Assembly (NCBI GenBank): GCA_014380705.1
Contig: JACMJI010000059.1
Location: 1 to 19,991, forward strand
Direction of reading: 5' to 3'
Source of the DNA: Gorillibacterium sp.
GTDB lineage: Bacteria > Bacillota > Bacilli > Paenibacillales > NBRC-103111
DNA: 19,991 nucleotides
Of the stretch, positions 8,430 to 17,125 are shown one piece after another. Under the pieces are notes generated by a model, which saw only the letters and a program-made list of their open reading frames with translations, searched no databases and was not told the origin of the DNA. Numbering within the stretch: position 1 is the stretch's first letter; each line of letters opens with the position of its first letter. Position numbers and translations under genes: made by a program.

Positions 8430-9323
8430 CTATTCCTTTAATGAACCCACCATAACGCCTTTGACGAAATACTTCTGCAGGAAAGGATACACCAACATAA
8501 TCGGCACTGTTGCCACCATCATCGTTGCCATAACCAACGACCGGCTGGTAACCCCTCTCAAATTCTCTGCAAACTGGCTGGCACCGCCCCCGGCGTTCTG
8601 AAGCTGTTCGGCCATAATATTAGAATTGATCAGCTGATTAAGAAGCGTTTGGATGGGAAAAAGGGAATTATCGTTCATATAAATACTTGCGGAGAACCAA
8701 TCATTCCAATGCAATACTGCCGTAAAAAGCGACAACGTTGCAAAGACCGGGCCGGATACAGGAACGATAATCCGGAAAAAGATGCCGAAGGGGTTGCACC
8801 CGTCTATTCGGGCCGATTCCTCCAGCCCTTCCGGCAACCCCATAAAGAAGGTCCGGAATATAATCATGTTCCATACGCTGATGATTCCTGGAATAATTAA
8901 GACCCAGATGGTATTCATCAGATGCAACTCTCGGATTAGGAGGTAGCTTGGTATCAATCCGCCGCCAAAATACATGGTAACAACACAAAGGATCATATAC
9001 AGCTTCTTGCCGATCAGATGCTTCTTGGACATTGCGTATCCGAACATGCCGGTAAATAGCATAGACAAAAGTGTACCCAAGATCGTCCGGGTTATCGTAA
9101 TTCCAAAAGCTCGAATCAGCCGGCTGTCTTGAAACACAACATTATAATTCTCAAGCGTAAACTTCCTTGGCCAAAAGGCGATGCCCCCTTGCGCCGTGTC
9201 CGTCCCCAAATTGAAGGAGATGATCAAAGCATTCCAGAACGGATAGAAATTGATAAAGGCAAAGAACAAAAGGAACAGGACAATTAGGCAATGCAGCAAT
9301 TTATCCTCAAAGCTCAGTTTCAT
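8430..9323 (-). CDS. Carbohydrate ABC transporter permease, YtcP/LplC-type
   Basis: This 297-aa integral membrane protein should have about six helices. The cytoplasmic EAA loop that contacts the ATPase is visible as EGLEESARIDGCNPFGIFFR (about residues 180-199). N-terminal FINFYPFWNALIISF and C-terminal FLQKYFVKGVMVGSLKE are typical of the YtcP/LplC branch. It forms a heterodimeric channel with the permease encoded 24 nt upstream. Start is ATG with GGAGG 7 nt upstream. No ATPase gene is present in the window, so the transporter probably uses a shared MsmX/MsmK-type ATPase encoded elsewhere, as is known for this class. Confidence 0.93.
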   Translation of the reverse strand: MKLSFEDKLLHCLIVLFLLFFAFINFYPFWNALIISFNLGTDTAQGGIAFWPRKFTLENYNVVFQDSRLIRAFGITITRTILGTLLSMLFTGMFGYAMSKKHLIGKKLYMILCVVTMYFGGGLIPSYLLIRELHLMNTIWVLIIPGIISVWNMIIFRTFFMGLPEGLEESARIDGCNPFGIFFRIIVPVSGPVFATLSLFTAVLHWNDWFSASIYMNDNSLFPIQTLLNQLINSNIMAEQLQNAGGGASQFAENLRGVTSRSLVMATMMVATVPIMLVYPFLQKYFVKGVMVGSLKE

Positions 9324-9347
9324 AAGATCGCCTCCGGATTACTTCGT

Positions 9348-10316
9348 TTACCATAAGCTCGACTTGCCGAAGCGCCGGGATAAGCCGTTAGCCAAGATAA
9401 GCATCAGAATGTTGACCAAGGATTTGAATAGTCCTGCCGCAATGGCATAGGAGTAGCGCTGGTTAAGTATCCCTGTCCGATATACATAAGTGTCTATAAC
9501 TTCAGAGACATTCCGGATAATAGCGTTGTTCCCATTGTTGGTCAGGAGTAAAATATCCTCGAAGCCGGCATTCAGAATATTGCTTATTTGAAGAATGAGG
9601 AAGATGAGTATAACCGGGGTGATGCTGGGCAAGGTTATCAGGAAAATCTGCTTGAATCGGTTAGCCCCGTCTATCGATGCCGCTTCATACAGATGAGGAT
9701 CAACTCCTGCAATGGCAGCCAGGTACACGATAGCCCCGAAGCCGACCTCCTTCCACACATTGGCTGTGATGAGCAAACCCCAGAAGTAGTGGGAGTTCGA
9801 TAACCAATTGATTGGCTCATCGATCAATCCGATTTTCTGCAGGAGCAGGTTGATTGAACCCGTATCTACCGAAAGCAGGGAGAACAAAATTCCTGACATA
9901 ATGACCCATGAGATGAAATGGGGCAAATAGCTGATGGTTTGAATCACTCTCTTGTAGACCATGCTTCGGACTTCGTTCAGCATCAAAGCCAGGATAATCG
10001 GTGCCGGGAACCCGATGACCAGCTTTCCCATGCTGATCATGATCGTATTCCGTATGATCTGCCAAAACTCGGGAGCGGAGAAGAACATTCTGAAGTGCTT
10101 CAGCCCCACCCACTCACTCGCCCAAAAGCCCTTGAACATGTCATAATCCTGAAACGCCATCAGGACGCCCCACATGGGGATGTAACTGAATACAACAATG
10201 AATAATATAGCCGGCAAAACCATGACTTGGTATTCCCATTGGCTCAGCAGCCGTTTCCAAAGCGATGGATACCGGGCTTGCCGGAGGCCCGCCTGGACGC
10301 TTGTACCGGATTTCAT
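9348..10316 (-). CDS. Carbohydrate ABC transporter permease, LplB-type
   Basis: This is the first gene of the operon, a membrane protein of 322 aa from the ATG at 10316. VLPAILFIVVFSYIPMWGVL is the first helix and LYEAASIDGANRFKQIFLI carries the EAA motif for ATPase contact. The QDYDMFKGFWASEWVGLKHF segment after helix 1 is typical of LplB-like permeases. The chosen ATG has GGGGG 8 nt upstream. An upstream ATG at 10343 adds nine residues but would lie only about 11 nt after the predicted transcription start and has no convincing ribosome binding site. Confidence 0.92.
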   Translation of the reverse strand: MKSGTSVQAGLRQARYPSLWKRLLSQWEYQVMVLPAILFIVVFSYIPMWGVLMAFQDYDMFKGFWASEWVGLKHFRMFFSAPEFWQIIRNTIMISMGKLVIGFPAPIILALMLNEVRSMVYKRVIQTISYLPHFISWVIMSGILFSLLSVDTGSINLLLQKIGLIDEPINWLSNSHYFWGLLITANVWKEVGFGAIVYLAAIAGVDPHLYEAASIDGANRFKQIFLITLPSITPVILIFLILQISNILNAGFEDILLLTNNGNNAIIRNVSEVIDTYVYRTGILNQRYSYAIAAGLFKSLVNILMLILANGLSRRFGKSSLW

Positions 10317-10360
10317 TTGAGCTTCCCCCATCTGACATTTCATTCTCGAATGTCTTTTTC

Positions 10361-10390
10361 TTATAACCTTATGTTACAGGGCTGGGTCAA
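10361..10390 (-). promoter_or_regulatory. SigA-like promoter of the sugar operon
   Basis: On the minus strand TTGACC (10385-10390) and TTATAA (10361-10366) are 18 nt apart. The predicted start near 10354 gives a leader of about 37 nt to the LplB-type start codon. A short inverted repeat CATTC-TC-GAATG (10341-10352) overlaps the start region and GATAA-N7-TTATC (10414-10430) lies upstream at an activator-like distance. Confidence 0.6.
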
Positions 10391-10458
10391 AGAAAACTAC
10401 TACACCCAACAACGATAAATTGACCTTATCCATGTAGTTGCTACCCGGCTAATTTAAA

Positions 10459-10494
10459 GGGACAAAGCGTTCGTGAATAGAACGGGATTGTCCC
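10459..10494. repeat. Two-part hairpin in the murC/operon gap
   Basis: GGGACAA (10459-10465) pairs with TTGTCCC, and inside it CGTTC pairs with GAACG. Read on the minus strand it is followed by TTTAAATT, so it might be a back-up terminator for the murC transcript. Apart from this hairpin, the murC terminator and the operon promoter, I see nothing convincing in the 371 nt between murC and the sugar operon. Confidence 0.45.
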
Positions 10495-10625
10495 ATAAGT
10501 ACCTCATGGAGCAGCAAGATCGCTTGACTAAAGCAAAGGTGGTGGAACAATGGCTATCCTTTCTGTGTCCTCAGAACTGCCTGGATTGTTTTATATCGAA
10601 ACGATGGAAAATCATTCTTTCAATA

Positions 10626-10663
10626 AAATTAAAAAGAACGGGAGCTCGAAAGCCTCCCGTTCT
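10626..10663 (-). terminator. Intrinsic terminator of the valS-folC-murC unit
   Basis: On the minus strand AGAACGGGAG pairs exactly with CTCCCGTTCT (10 bp, 9-nt loop) and is followed by TTTTTAATTTT. It lies about 25 nt after the murC stop codon. Confidence 0.9.
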
Positions 10664-10687
10664 GATTTTATAGCTTGCTTGCACAAA

Positions 10688-12070
10688 TTAATTTCCTCGC
10701 AGCATTTTGGCTAATCCGTCAGCCGCTCTCCAAATGTCGCCTGCTCCCATTGTCAGGACCAGATCTCCGCTTTGGACATGCCCCTTAAGGTAGTCTAGAA
10801 CTTCCTCTTTCGTGGCGATATGCTTTACGTTGGTGTTGCTGTTCTTCCGAATCAGTTCTACCAGCTTTGCTGAAGTGATGCCTTCAATCTGCTTCTCCCC
10901 AGCCGGGCTATAGATGTCAGTAATAATAACTTCATCCGCATCCGTAAAAGCTTTACTGAACTGCTCGAAGAGAAAAAAGGTTCTTGTATACCGCTGAGGC
11001 TGAAAAACAGCAATAATTCGCTTGTCTGTAGCCTTAGCTGCAATGATGGTCGCTTGAATTTCCGTTGGATGATGGGCATAGTCGTCGATAACGAGAATGC
11101 CCTTCGCCTCACCGAGAACCTGAAACCGCCGCTTGGCACCTCGGAAATCGGTGATGGCATCAGCAACTTGCTCGAAGGTAAGTCCCGCCTCAAGACAGAC
11201 AATGAGGGTTGCCAACGCGTTGTATACATTATGTTTTCCCGGAACAGACAAGGTCATCGTTCCAAGCAATTTGTCCTTATGCTTAACCTTAAAAGAAACC
11301 TTGCGATCCCCAAGCTCCAGATCGTAGCCTCGATAATCCGCTTCGCACTCAATCGCAAACGTGACCGTTTGTGATTTCAAGTTAGGAAGGATACCTGGAA
11401 GATAAGCGTCATCCAGGCACAGCACGGACTTGCCACCCTCCTGAACCTGTCCCAAAAACTTCTCATACGCTTGTCTGAGCTTGCCAAAATCACCGTCATA
11501 ATGCTCTAAGTGGTCGGCTTCAATATTATTAACTACAGCAAGGTAAGGATGGTATTGCAGAAACGAACCATCACTTTCATCCGCTTCAGCAATAACATAT
11601 TCCCCTTTGCCTGCTTTGGCATTGCTGCCTAAGTTCATCACCTCGCCACCGATAATGTAGGTGGGGTCCTGTCCGCAGGATTCCATGACCAAAGCAATCA
11701 TGGATGAGGTCGTGGTTTTGCCATGTGCTCCAGCCACAGCAACTCCCTTGCGTTCCTTCATTAACCGAGCGAGCATCTGAGAGCGATGAAGAACGGGAAT
11801 GCTCCATTCCTCTGCCTGCAGCTTCTCCACATTGTCATTGGACAGTGCTGTTGAATAAACAACGAGATCTGCCCCACGAACATTCTCCGCCTTATGACCA
11901 ATGAAAACCTTTGCTCCCTTAGCGGCAAGCTTCTCGGTTAGCTCCTGCTGGACAAGATCGGAACCGGAAATCTGATATCCCATCTCCAGCATCACTTTCG
12001 CAATGGCGCTCATTCCATATCCGCCAATGCCGATAAAGTGAACATGTTCTGTACTGTTCAAATCGCTCAC
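10688..12070 (-). CDS. murC: UDP-N-acetylmuramate--L-alanine ligase
   Basis: MurC joins L-alanine to UDP-MurNAc with ATP, the first amino-acid addition of peptidoglycan synthesis, in the cytoplasm. About 460 aa are visible with the full Mur ligase layout: N-terminal Rossmann motif HFIGIGGYGMSAIAK, ATP-binding GAHGKTTTS (about 114-122), EADESDGSF, VNNIEADHLEHY, and the C-terminal domain with IDDYAHHPTEI. The length is normal. There is no ATG in front: GTG at 12070 overlaps the folC stop as GTGA but has only 3 nt after AAAAAGG. TTG at 12061 would give a start NSTEHVHFIGIGG like family members and is a real alternative. It is translated in coupling with folC and ends at a strong terminator. Confidence 0.96.
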   Translation of the reverse strand: MSDLNSTEHVHFIGIGGYGMSAIAKVMLEMGYQISGSDLVQQELTEKLAAKGAKVFIGHKAENVRGADLVVYSTALSNDNVEKLQAEEWSIPVLHRSQMLARLMKERKGVAVAGAHGKTTTSSMIALVMESCGQDPTYIIGGEVMNLGSNAKAGKGEYVIAEADESDGSFLQYHPYLAVVNNIEADHLEHYDGDFGKLRQAYEKFLGQVQEGGKSVLCLDDAYLPGILPNLKSQTVTFAIECEADYRGYDLELGDRKVSFKVKHKDKLLGTMTLSVPGKHNVYNALATLIVCLEAGLTFEQVADAITDFRGAKRRFQVLGEAKGILVIDDYAHHPTEIQATIIAAKATDKRIIAVFQPQRYTRTFFLFEQFSKAFTDADEVIITDIYSPAGEKQIEGITSAKLVELIRKNSNTNVKHIATKEEVLDYLKGHVQSGDLVLTMGAGDIWRAADGLAKMLRGN

Positions 12071-13491
12071 CAACCTTTTTCTGATTCGGACTGGTTTATC
12101 ACCCAGGAGCGTACATCAGAGATCATATAAAGCGTCCCTGACACTACAGCAAGATCTTCCTCCGTCGTTCCATCTACCAATAGATTAAGCGCTTTTTTCC
12201 AATCCGGTTCAAGCAATAGTACGGGACGTCGGTCCATGCCGCGAAGCAGATCCTCCGCTTGCTTAAAAAGATCTGATGCAGCGAGTTTTTTGTAATAATC
12301 CGGTTCTGTAATAATAATTGTATCTACTAACGGCAGGATATGCTGCAAAAATCCTCTGTGATCCTTCGATGCAATCATCCCGATCATCATACGTAGCTTC
12401 GCGTATTTGTATGTCTCTCTTATCGCTTGGACTAGCGCTTCGGCGGCATGGGGATTATGTGCACCATCAATCAGAAGACGCGGCTGTTCCGTCAAGAGCT
12501 CCAAGCGACCTGGCCATTTTGCGGAAGCAAAAGCTTCTATTAATGGCTCTTCGTCTAAGATAACCGCGTTATATTGGCGCAGCAATTCCAAGGTCATAAG
12601 CGCGGCAGAAGCATTTTTTAATTGATGCTGCCCACTCAGTCCAACGCGAAGATCTTTATAGGTTCGAAACGGACTATGAAAATCAAATATCTGTTGCGTA
12701 GGTTCCACTGAAACTTTCTCAAAGTGGTATTCCCGCTCCATAAGATAAAGGGAGGATTGGTTGGCGAGACAAGCGACTTCGATCTCACGGATCGCATCTA
12801 CCTGCTCTACACCACTGACCACAGGTACACCCGGCTTGATAATACCTGCTTTCTCGATCGCAATCTCGACAATGCTGTCTCCGATAATATCCATATGGTC
12901 AAGCCCGATATTGGTGATAACCGAAACGACCGGTGTAACGATATTCGTACAATCGCGCCTTCCGCCAAGCCCTGCTTCCCAAACAACAAAATCAGGATAT
13001 ACCACACGTGCATAGTAAAGGAGAGCAATGGTTGTGACGATCTCAAACATGGTCGGAGCACCCAGAGATGTATTCTCGATCTCAGCAATAATGGGGCGAA
13101 GCAAGTTAGTCAAGCGGAGCAACTCTTCCTCCGGAATATCCTGACCATTGTATTGCAAGCGATTCGTAAATTTTTCGATGTAAGGGGAAGTAAAGGTACC
13201 CACATCGTAACCACTACGAATCAGTGCTTCTGTAAGAAACGCACAGGTGGAGCCTTTTCCATTCGTGCCGGCCACGTGAATAAAGCGCAGCCGACGCTCA
13301 GGATGGTCCAGAAGCTCCATTAGGCGTTCCATACGTTCCAATCCATGACGAATACCATGAAGCGGAACGCGTGCATTAATCCAATCTACTGCCTCAGCGT
13401 ACGTTTCGAAGGGAGCTCCACTCGCAGCCAGACTGGAATGTCCAACCTTGTCCTGCGTTCCTTTTTCACATCGCATCATCTTTTGTCGCAT
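12067..13491 (-). CDS. folC: Folylpolyglutamate synthase / dihydrofolate synthase
   Basis: FolC adds glutamate to dihydropteroate and to folates using ATP, keeping folates in the cell. The 474-aa protein shows the P-loop HVAGTNGKGST (about 72-82), TSPYIEKFTNR, EAGLGGRRDCTN near 172, NIGLDHMDIIG, EKAGIIKPG and the C-domain motif LIDGAHNPHA, all typical of the Mur-ligase-like FolC family. Length is slightly above usual because of about 30 N-terminal residues before YAEAVDWIN. ATG at 13491 and the ATG pair at 13479/13476 are all possible starts; AAAGGA lies upstream. It follows valS by 61 nt, as in Bacillus subtilis, and its stop overlaps murC. Confidence 0.96.
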   Translation of the reverse strand: MRQKMMRCEKGTQDKVGHSSLAASGAPFETYAEAVDWINARVPLHGIRHGLERMERLMELLDHPERRLRFIHVAGTNGKGSTCAFLTEALIRSGYDVGTFTSPYIEKFTNRLQYNGQDIPEEELLRLTNLLRPIIAEIENTSLGAPTMFEIVTTIALLYYARVVYPDFVVWEAGLGGRRDCTNIVTPVVSVITNIGLDHMDIIGDSIVEIAIEKAGIIKPGVPVVSGVEQVDAIREIEVACLANQSSLYLMEREYHFEKVSVEPTQQIFDFHSPFRTYKDLRVGLSGQHQLKNASAALMTLELLRQYNAVILDEEPLIEAFASAKWPGRLELLTEQPRLLIDGAHNPHAAEALVQAIRETYKYAKLRMMIGMIASKDHRGFLQHILPLVDTIIITEPDYYKKLAASDLFKQAEDLLRGMDRRPVLLLEPDWKKALNLLVDGTTEEDLAVVSGTLYMISDVRSWVINQSESEKGW

Positions 13492-13523
13492 CCTTTATAT
13501 ATATATGAGCTTTTTCCCAATCT

Positions 13524-13553
13524 GCTCTAGAAGTTCAGTGAATTCCACGCTTC
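13524..13553 (-). repeat. Small hairpin between valS and folC
   Basis: CTAGAAG and CTTCTAG arms form a 7-bp stem around a partly palindromic core containing GAATTC. No U-tract follows, so it is unlikely to stop transcription; it may affect mRNA processing or stability. Confidence 0.35.
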
Positions 13554-16231
13554 TAGCCTTTTAGCTCTTGCAAACGGATGGCTACTTTATCACGTTTATC
13601 TGCATAATCAGCCATCTTTGCTTTTTCCTCTTCAATTACCTTGGCAGGAGCCTTGGCTACGAAGCCGGCATTATCCAGCTTCTTTGCGATCCGTTCCACT
13701 TCTCCATGGAGGGTCTCCAGCTCTTTTTCCATACGGACAATCTCTTGAGCAATATCGATCAGACCTGCGAGCGGGAAGTAGAGCTCTGCCCCCGTCACCA
13801 CCGTTGACATCGCTTTGTTGGGTACGATTAGACTTAGACCAATCTCAAGCTTGCTTGTGCCGCAGAAGCGCTGTAGGTAGTTCTCGTTACGCTGAAGAAT
13901 CGCAGCGGCATGCTCATCGGTAGGCTTAACTAGCATTTCAACTTTCTTGCTCATGGGTACATTTACTTCCGCACGGATATTACGCACTGCACGGATGACA
14001 TCCATGAGCAGCTCCATCTCACGAACCGCTTCATTCGCTTCAAATTGAGCTTCATAAACCGGCCACGAGGCTAGGACGATCGTCGCTCCTTCATGCGGCA
14101 GGTGCTGCCAAATTTCTTCCGTCAGGAACGGCATGAATGGATGGAGCAACCGCAGGGTGCGATCAAGCACGTAAGCCAGAACAGAACGCGTGGTTGCTTT
14201 TGCCGCTTCGTCCTCACTATAAAGTGACAGCTTACTGAATTCAATGTACCAATCACATAAGTCATCCCATATGAAATTATACAGAACTCGGCCGGTTTCG
14301 CCAAATTCGTAGGCATCGATCAATCTCGTCACACTCTGTACTGTTTCATTCAGCTTATGAAGGATCCAACGATCCGCGGTATTCATCTTGTCATCAAGAA
14401 GTATGTCCTCTACGCGCATGTCGCCAAGGTTCATGCGAACAAAACGAGAAGCATTCCAAATCTTATTAGCAAAATTACGGGCCTGCTCGACGCGTTCAAA
14501 TCGGAAACGCAAATCTTGACCTGGTGTGCTCCCCGTAGAGAGCATATAGCGCATGGCATCGGTTCCGTACTGATCGATGACTTCCAGAGGATCAATCCCA
14601 TTGCCAAGTGATTTGGACATTTTACGACCCTCCGCATCACGAACCAGTCCATGGATAAGCGCATCCTTAAACGGTCTTTGATCGGTAAATTCCAGGGCGG
14701 TAAAGATCATCCGCGCAACCCAGAAAGGAATAATATCGTAGCTGGTAACGAGCACATCAACAGGGTAAAACCGCTTGAAATCTTCCGTCTCAGCCGGCCA
14801 ACCAAGCGTAGAGAAAGGCCAGAGTCCCGAGCTGAACCAGGTATCGAGTACATCCTCATCTTGCTCAAGATTGATGCTTCCACATTTGGAGCATTCGCCA
14901 ACCGCAGTCCGCGATACGTGAATTTCGCCACACTCCCCACAATGCCAAGCAGGAATCCGGTGTCCCCACCAAAGCTGACGGGAAATACACCAGTCACGAA
15001 TGTTTTCAATCCAGTGTAAATATGTTTTCTCAAAGCGATCGGGAACGAAGTTTACACCCTTTACCCCATCCTCCATCTTCTGAATATCAATGGCCTTTTC
15101 AGCAAGCGGCTTCATTTTGACAAACCACTGCGTAGAAAGATAGGGCTCAATAACCGCACCTGTACGTTCGCTGTGCCCAACTTGGTGAACATGCTCCTCA
15201 ATGTTGATCAGAACGCCTGCTTCCTTCAGATCAGCGATGATCCTCTTGCGGCAATCGAACCGATCAAGCCCCTGGTAGATCCCGGCATTCTCATTCATCG
15301 TGCCTGTCTCATCCATGACAAGAATCTGAGCAAGATCGTGACGGCTGCCTACTTCGAAGTCGTTAGGGTCATGGGCTGGTGTAATCTTAACCGCACCGCT
15401 GCCAAATTCTCGGTCTACATATTCATCGGCAACGATGGGGATTTCCCGGTTTACAATCGGGAGAAGCAGCATTTTGCCAATCATGTCCTGATAACGCTCA
15501 TCCTTAGGATGAACGGCAACAGCGGTATCTCCAAGCATCGTTTCCGGACGAGTGGTGGCTACGGTAATAAAACCACTCCCATCCTTCAGCGGATAGCGCA
15601 GGTGGTAAAGCGCCCCTTGGACTTCTTTATACTCTACTTCAATATCAGATAGAGCGGTTCGTGCTTGCGGGTCCCAATTAATGATCCGTTTGCCCCGATA
15701 AATCAACCCTTTCTCGTGAAGATGGACGAACACGTCGCGGACAGCCGTCGACAATCCTTCATCCATGGTGAATCGCTCCCGTGAATAATCCAGCGACAGA
15801 CCCATTTGGGACCATTGCTCACGAATCGTACCCGCATATTGTTCCTTCCAGCTCCAAACCTGCTCAAGAAATTTCTCGCGACCGAGGTCGTAACGTGATA
15901 TTCCTTCTTTGCGCAGCTTTTGCTCGACCCGCGCTTGCGTAGCGATTCCCGCATGGTCCATCCCTGGCAGCCAAAGAGCATCGTAACCTTGCATCCGTTT
16001 GGTCCGAATGATGATATCCTGAAGCGTTAAATTCAATGCATGCCCAATATGAAGCATACCCGTTACATTTGGAGGAGGAATAACAATCGTGAAGGTCTCC
16101 GCATCCTTCCGTTCCCCTGCTTTAAAATAAGCTCCTTCAAGCCAAAAATCATACCATTTCCTCTCTGCTTGCTTCGGATCATACGTCGTTGGCATTTCAG
16201 TCTGAACTTGCATTTCATTGTTGTCTTCCAT
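13553..16231 (-). CDS. valS: Valyl-tRNA synthetase
   Basis: ValRS charges tRNA-Val with valine in the cytoplasm. The 892-aa class I synthetase shows [16 protein letters not shown] with HIGH at 61-64, KMSKS at 537-541, the editing domain signature [17 protein letters not shown], a Cys-rich pair CGECGE ... CSKCGS (about 428-450) that may bind zinc, the anticodon-binding domain, and a C-terminal coiled coil (about 830-892) that grips tRNA. Length is normal. ATG is preceded by AAGGGAGG at 7 nt. Expression is controlled by the T-box leader upstream that reads tRNA-Val charging. It heads the valS-folC-murC unit. Confidence 0.98.
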   Translation of the reverse strand: MEDNNEMQVQTEMPTTYDPKQAERKWYDFWLEGAYFKAGERKDAETFTIVIPPPNVTGMLHIGHALNLTLQDIIIRTKRMQGYDALWLPGMDHAGIATQARVEQKLRKEGISRYDLGREKFLEQVWSWKEQYAGTIREQWSQMGLSLDYSRERFTMDEGLSTAVRDVFVHLHEKGLIYRGKRIINWDPQARTALSDIEVEYKEVQGALYHLRYPLKDGSGFITVATTRPETMLGDTAVAVHPKDERYQDMIGKMLLLPIVNREIPIVADEYVDREFGSGAVKITPAHDPNDFEVGSRHDLAQILVMDETGTMNENAGIYQGLDRFDCRKRIIADLKEAGVLINIEEHVHQVGHSERTGAVIEPYLSTQWFVKMKPLAEKAIDIQKMEDGVKGVNFVPDRFEKTYLHWIENIRDWCISRQLWWGHRIPAWHCGECGEIHVSRTAVGECSKCGSINLEQDEDVLDTWFSSGLWPFSTLGWPAETEDFKRFYPVDVLVTSYDIIPFWVARMIFTALEFTDQRPFKDALIHGLVRDAEGRKMSKSLGNGIDPLEVIDQYGTDAMRYMLSTGSTPGQDLRFRFERVEQARNFANKIWNASRFVRMNLGDMRVEDILLDDKMNTADRWILHKLNETVQSVTRLIDAYEFGETGRVLYNFIWDDLCDWYIEFSKLSLYSEDEAAKATTRSVLAYVLDRTLRLLHPFMPFLTEEIWQHLPHEGATIVLASWPVYEAQFEANEAVREMELLMDVIRAVRNIRAEVNVPMSKKVEMLVKPTDEHAAAILQRNENYLQRFCGTSKLEIGLSLIVPNKAMSTVVTGAELYFPLAGLIDIAQEIVRMEKELETLHGEVERIAKKLDNAGFVAKAPAKVIEEEKAKMADYADKRDKVAIRLQELKG

Positions 16232-16261
16232 GAATTAACCTCCCTTAAGGATAAATGCCTT

Positions 16262-16280
16262 ACGGCGTCTTTGGCGCCGT
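16262..16280 (-). repeat. Leader hairpin upstream of the valS ribosome binding site
   Basis: ACGGCG and CGCCGT form a 6-bp stem with a 7-nt loop, within 20 nt of the ribosome binding site. It has no U-tract and sits in about 160 nt of leader between the T-box terminator and valS in which nothing else stands out. Confidence 0.35.
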
Positions 16281-16393
16281 TTGTTTACCCTTGAACGATA
16301 AGTGCAGTATAAGGAGAAAATTTATACTAACTTATATTTCAAAGATAAACACCTTTGGCATAACTACAGCGACCGTATGTATAACGGTACAAA

Positions 16394-16432
16394 ATAAAAA
16401 AAGCCTTCATCCTCCTCAAAGGACGAAAGACT
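16394..16432 (-). terminator. Terminator of the valS T-box riboswitch
   Basis: The minus-strand stem from AGTCTTTCGTCC to GGATGAAGGCT, with some G-U pairs, is followed by a run of T. It is mutually exclusive with the antiterminator that contains the T-box motif. Confidence 0.88.
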
Positions 16433-16674
16433 GCGCTTCCGTGGTACCACCTTCATTCCGCCTCCACTTAGGAAACGGCACTTAAGTAGCAGATAACGGC
16501 TGCTTCCCGACGGGCTTGCGATCGACACAAAATGTGTTCAACCGTTAATACCCGCAGCTCCAAGGCGACCTTCGGCAACCTCGACCTACGGACCTTCCAG
16601 CAACTACTGGTCCGCTCTCTGAAGGCTTGCTGCCTACTCTTCCCTATCCTTGCTATTCACCATGTTTTTTTCTT
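16394..16674 (-). promoter_or_regulatory. T-box leader sensing uncharged tRNA-Val, upstream of valS
   Basis: On the minus strand the leader shows the conserved T-box order. GGGAAGAGTAGGC and AGAGAGCGGACC lie in Stem I. A specifier region GAAGGTCGCC has GTC (valine) at about 16567-16569. The T-box AAGGTGGTACCACGG is at 16439-16453. A terminator stem (16401-16432) is followed by seven T. The bulge TGGT pairs with ACCA, the end of tRNA-Val with discriminator A. When uncharged tRNA-Val binds, the antiterminator should form and valS is transcribed. Other GTC triplets occur at 16591-16593 and nearby, so the exact specifier is inferred from its place in Stem I. Confidence 0.93.
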
Positions 16675-16680
16675 CCCTAT

Positions 16681-16709
16681 ATCATATACATATTATGCAA
16701 TGGAGTCAA
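16681..16709 (-). promoter_or_regulatory. SigA promoter of the valS T-box transcript
   Basis: On the minus strand TTGACT (16704-16709), 17-nt spacer, TATGAT (16681-16686). The predicted start near 16674 falls just before Stem I of the T-box. Confidence 0.8.
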
Positions 16710-16772
16710 TTAGGCGACCGTCAAGGATTAGCATCAATGAAGCCGTAAATTTATACCTGCAAAAGGAAATGG

Positions 16773-16802
16773 TCATAACTAGACTTGCTAGCTACATATG
16801 CT
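16773..16802 (+). promoter_or_regulatory. Weak SigE-like promoter candidate for the 54-aa membrane gene
   Basis: TCATAAC (16773-16779), 15-nt spacer, CATATGCT (16795-16802) partly matches the sporulation SigE pattern (KCATATT, 14 nt, CATACAAT). The predicted start would leave a leader of about 35 nt. The match is imperfect and could be chance. Confidence 0.25.
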
Positions 16803-16843
16803 GATTGTGGACAGCCTTAACCTAATGTAGAACGAGGTGTATC

Positions 16844-17008
16844 ATGCAAAGATGGTGGTGGAAGTACCGACTCACTATTAAAAGTATCGTATTCCCGTTA
16901 ATCTGCTTTCAATTCATCCGCACGCTGTTGCTGCCTAACCCCTTTGACGTGTTTTTTTTGTTCATTCTGTTTATGGTGTACTTAGGATTTTTGTTAGATG
17001 TTTATTAA
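16844..17008 (+). CDS. Small hydrophobic membrane protein, 54 aa
   Basis: This is the only plus-strand gene I can support. ATG is preceded by GAGGTG with suitable spacing. The protein begins MQRWWWKYRLTIK, basic and Trp-rich, followed by two hydrophobic stretches: SIVFPLICFQFIRTLLL (about 14-30) and FDVFFLFILFMVYLGFLL (about 34-51), separated by PNP. This gives a likely hairpin of two membrane segments with a positive N-terminus inside. I recognise no named family; it resembles short conserved membrane proteins of spore-formers. It sits divergently between the valS leader and the SpoVID-like gene and may be under its own promoter. The shared hairpin at 17126-17173 would end its transcript. 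Confidence 0.7.
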   Translation: MQRWWWKYRLTIKSIVFPLICFQFIRTLLLPNPFDVFFLFILFMVYLGFLLDVY

Positions 17009-17125
17009 CACAGACTTAATTACAAGGATAAACGCCAATCGGTTTCCTTGCTGCCGTGCGTTTGCCGATGCCGAATCAGAATGAACCTCATTCTTACGCT
17101 CAGGAGAAACAAGCTTTAAAACCAC

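Noticed and set aside
10473..10673. 66-aa plus-strand reading frame starting GTG
   Set aside because: It starts inside one hairpin and runs through the murC terminator, has a poor ribosome binding site and no recognised motif. A remnant of a lost gene remains possible but cannot be supported.
12724..13323. 199-aa plus-strand frame opposite folC
   Set aside because: Opposite-strand shadow of folC, whose P-loop and other motifs are certain.
15173..15652. 159-aa plus-strand frame opposite valS
   Set aside because: Opposite-strand shadow of the valS editing domain region.
16562..16593. T-box specifier as GGT (glycine) rather than GTC
   Set aside because: The leader precedes valS and the TGGT bulge fits the tRNA-Val end, so GTC is the sensible specifier although the frame was judged by eye.
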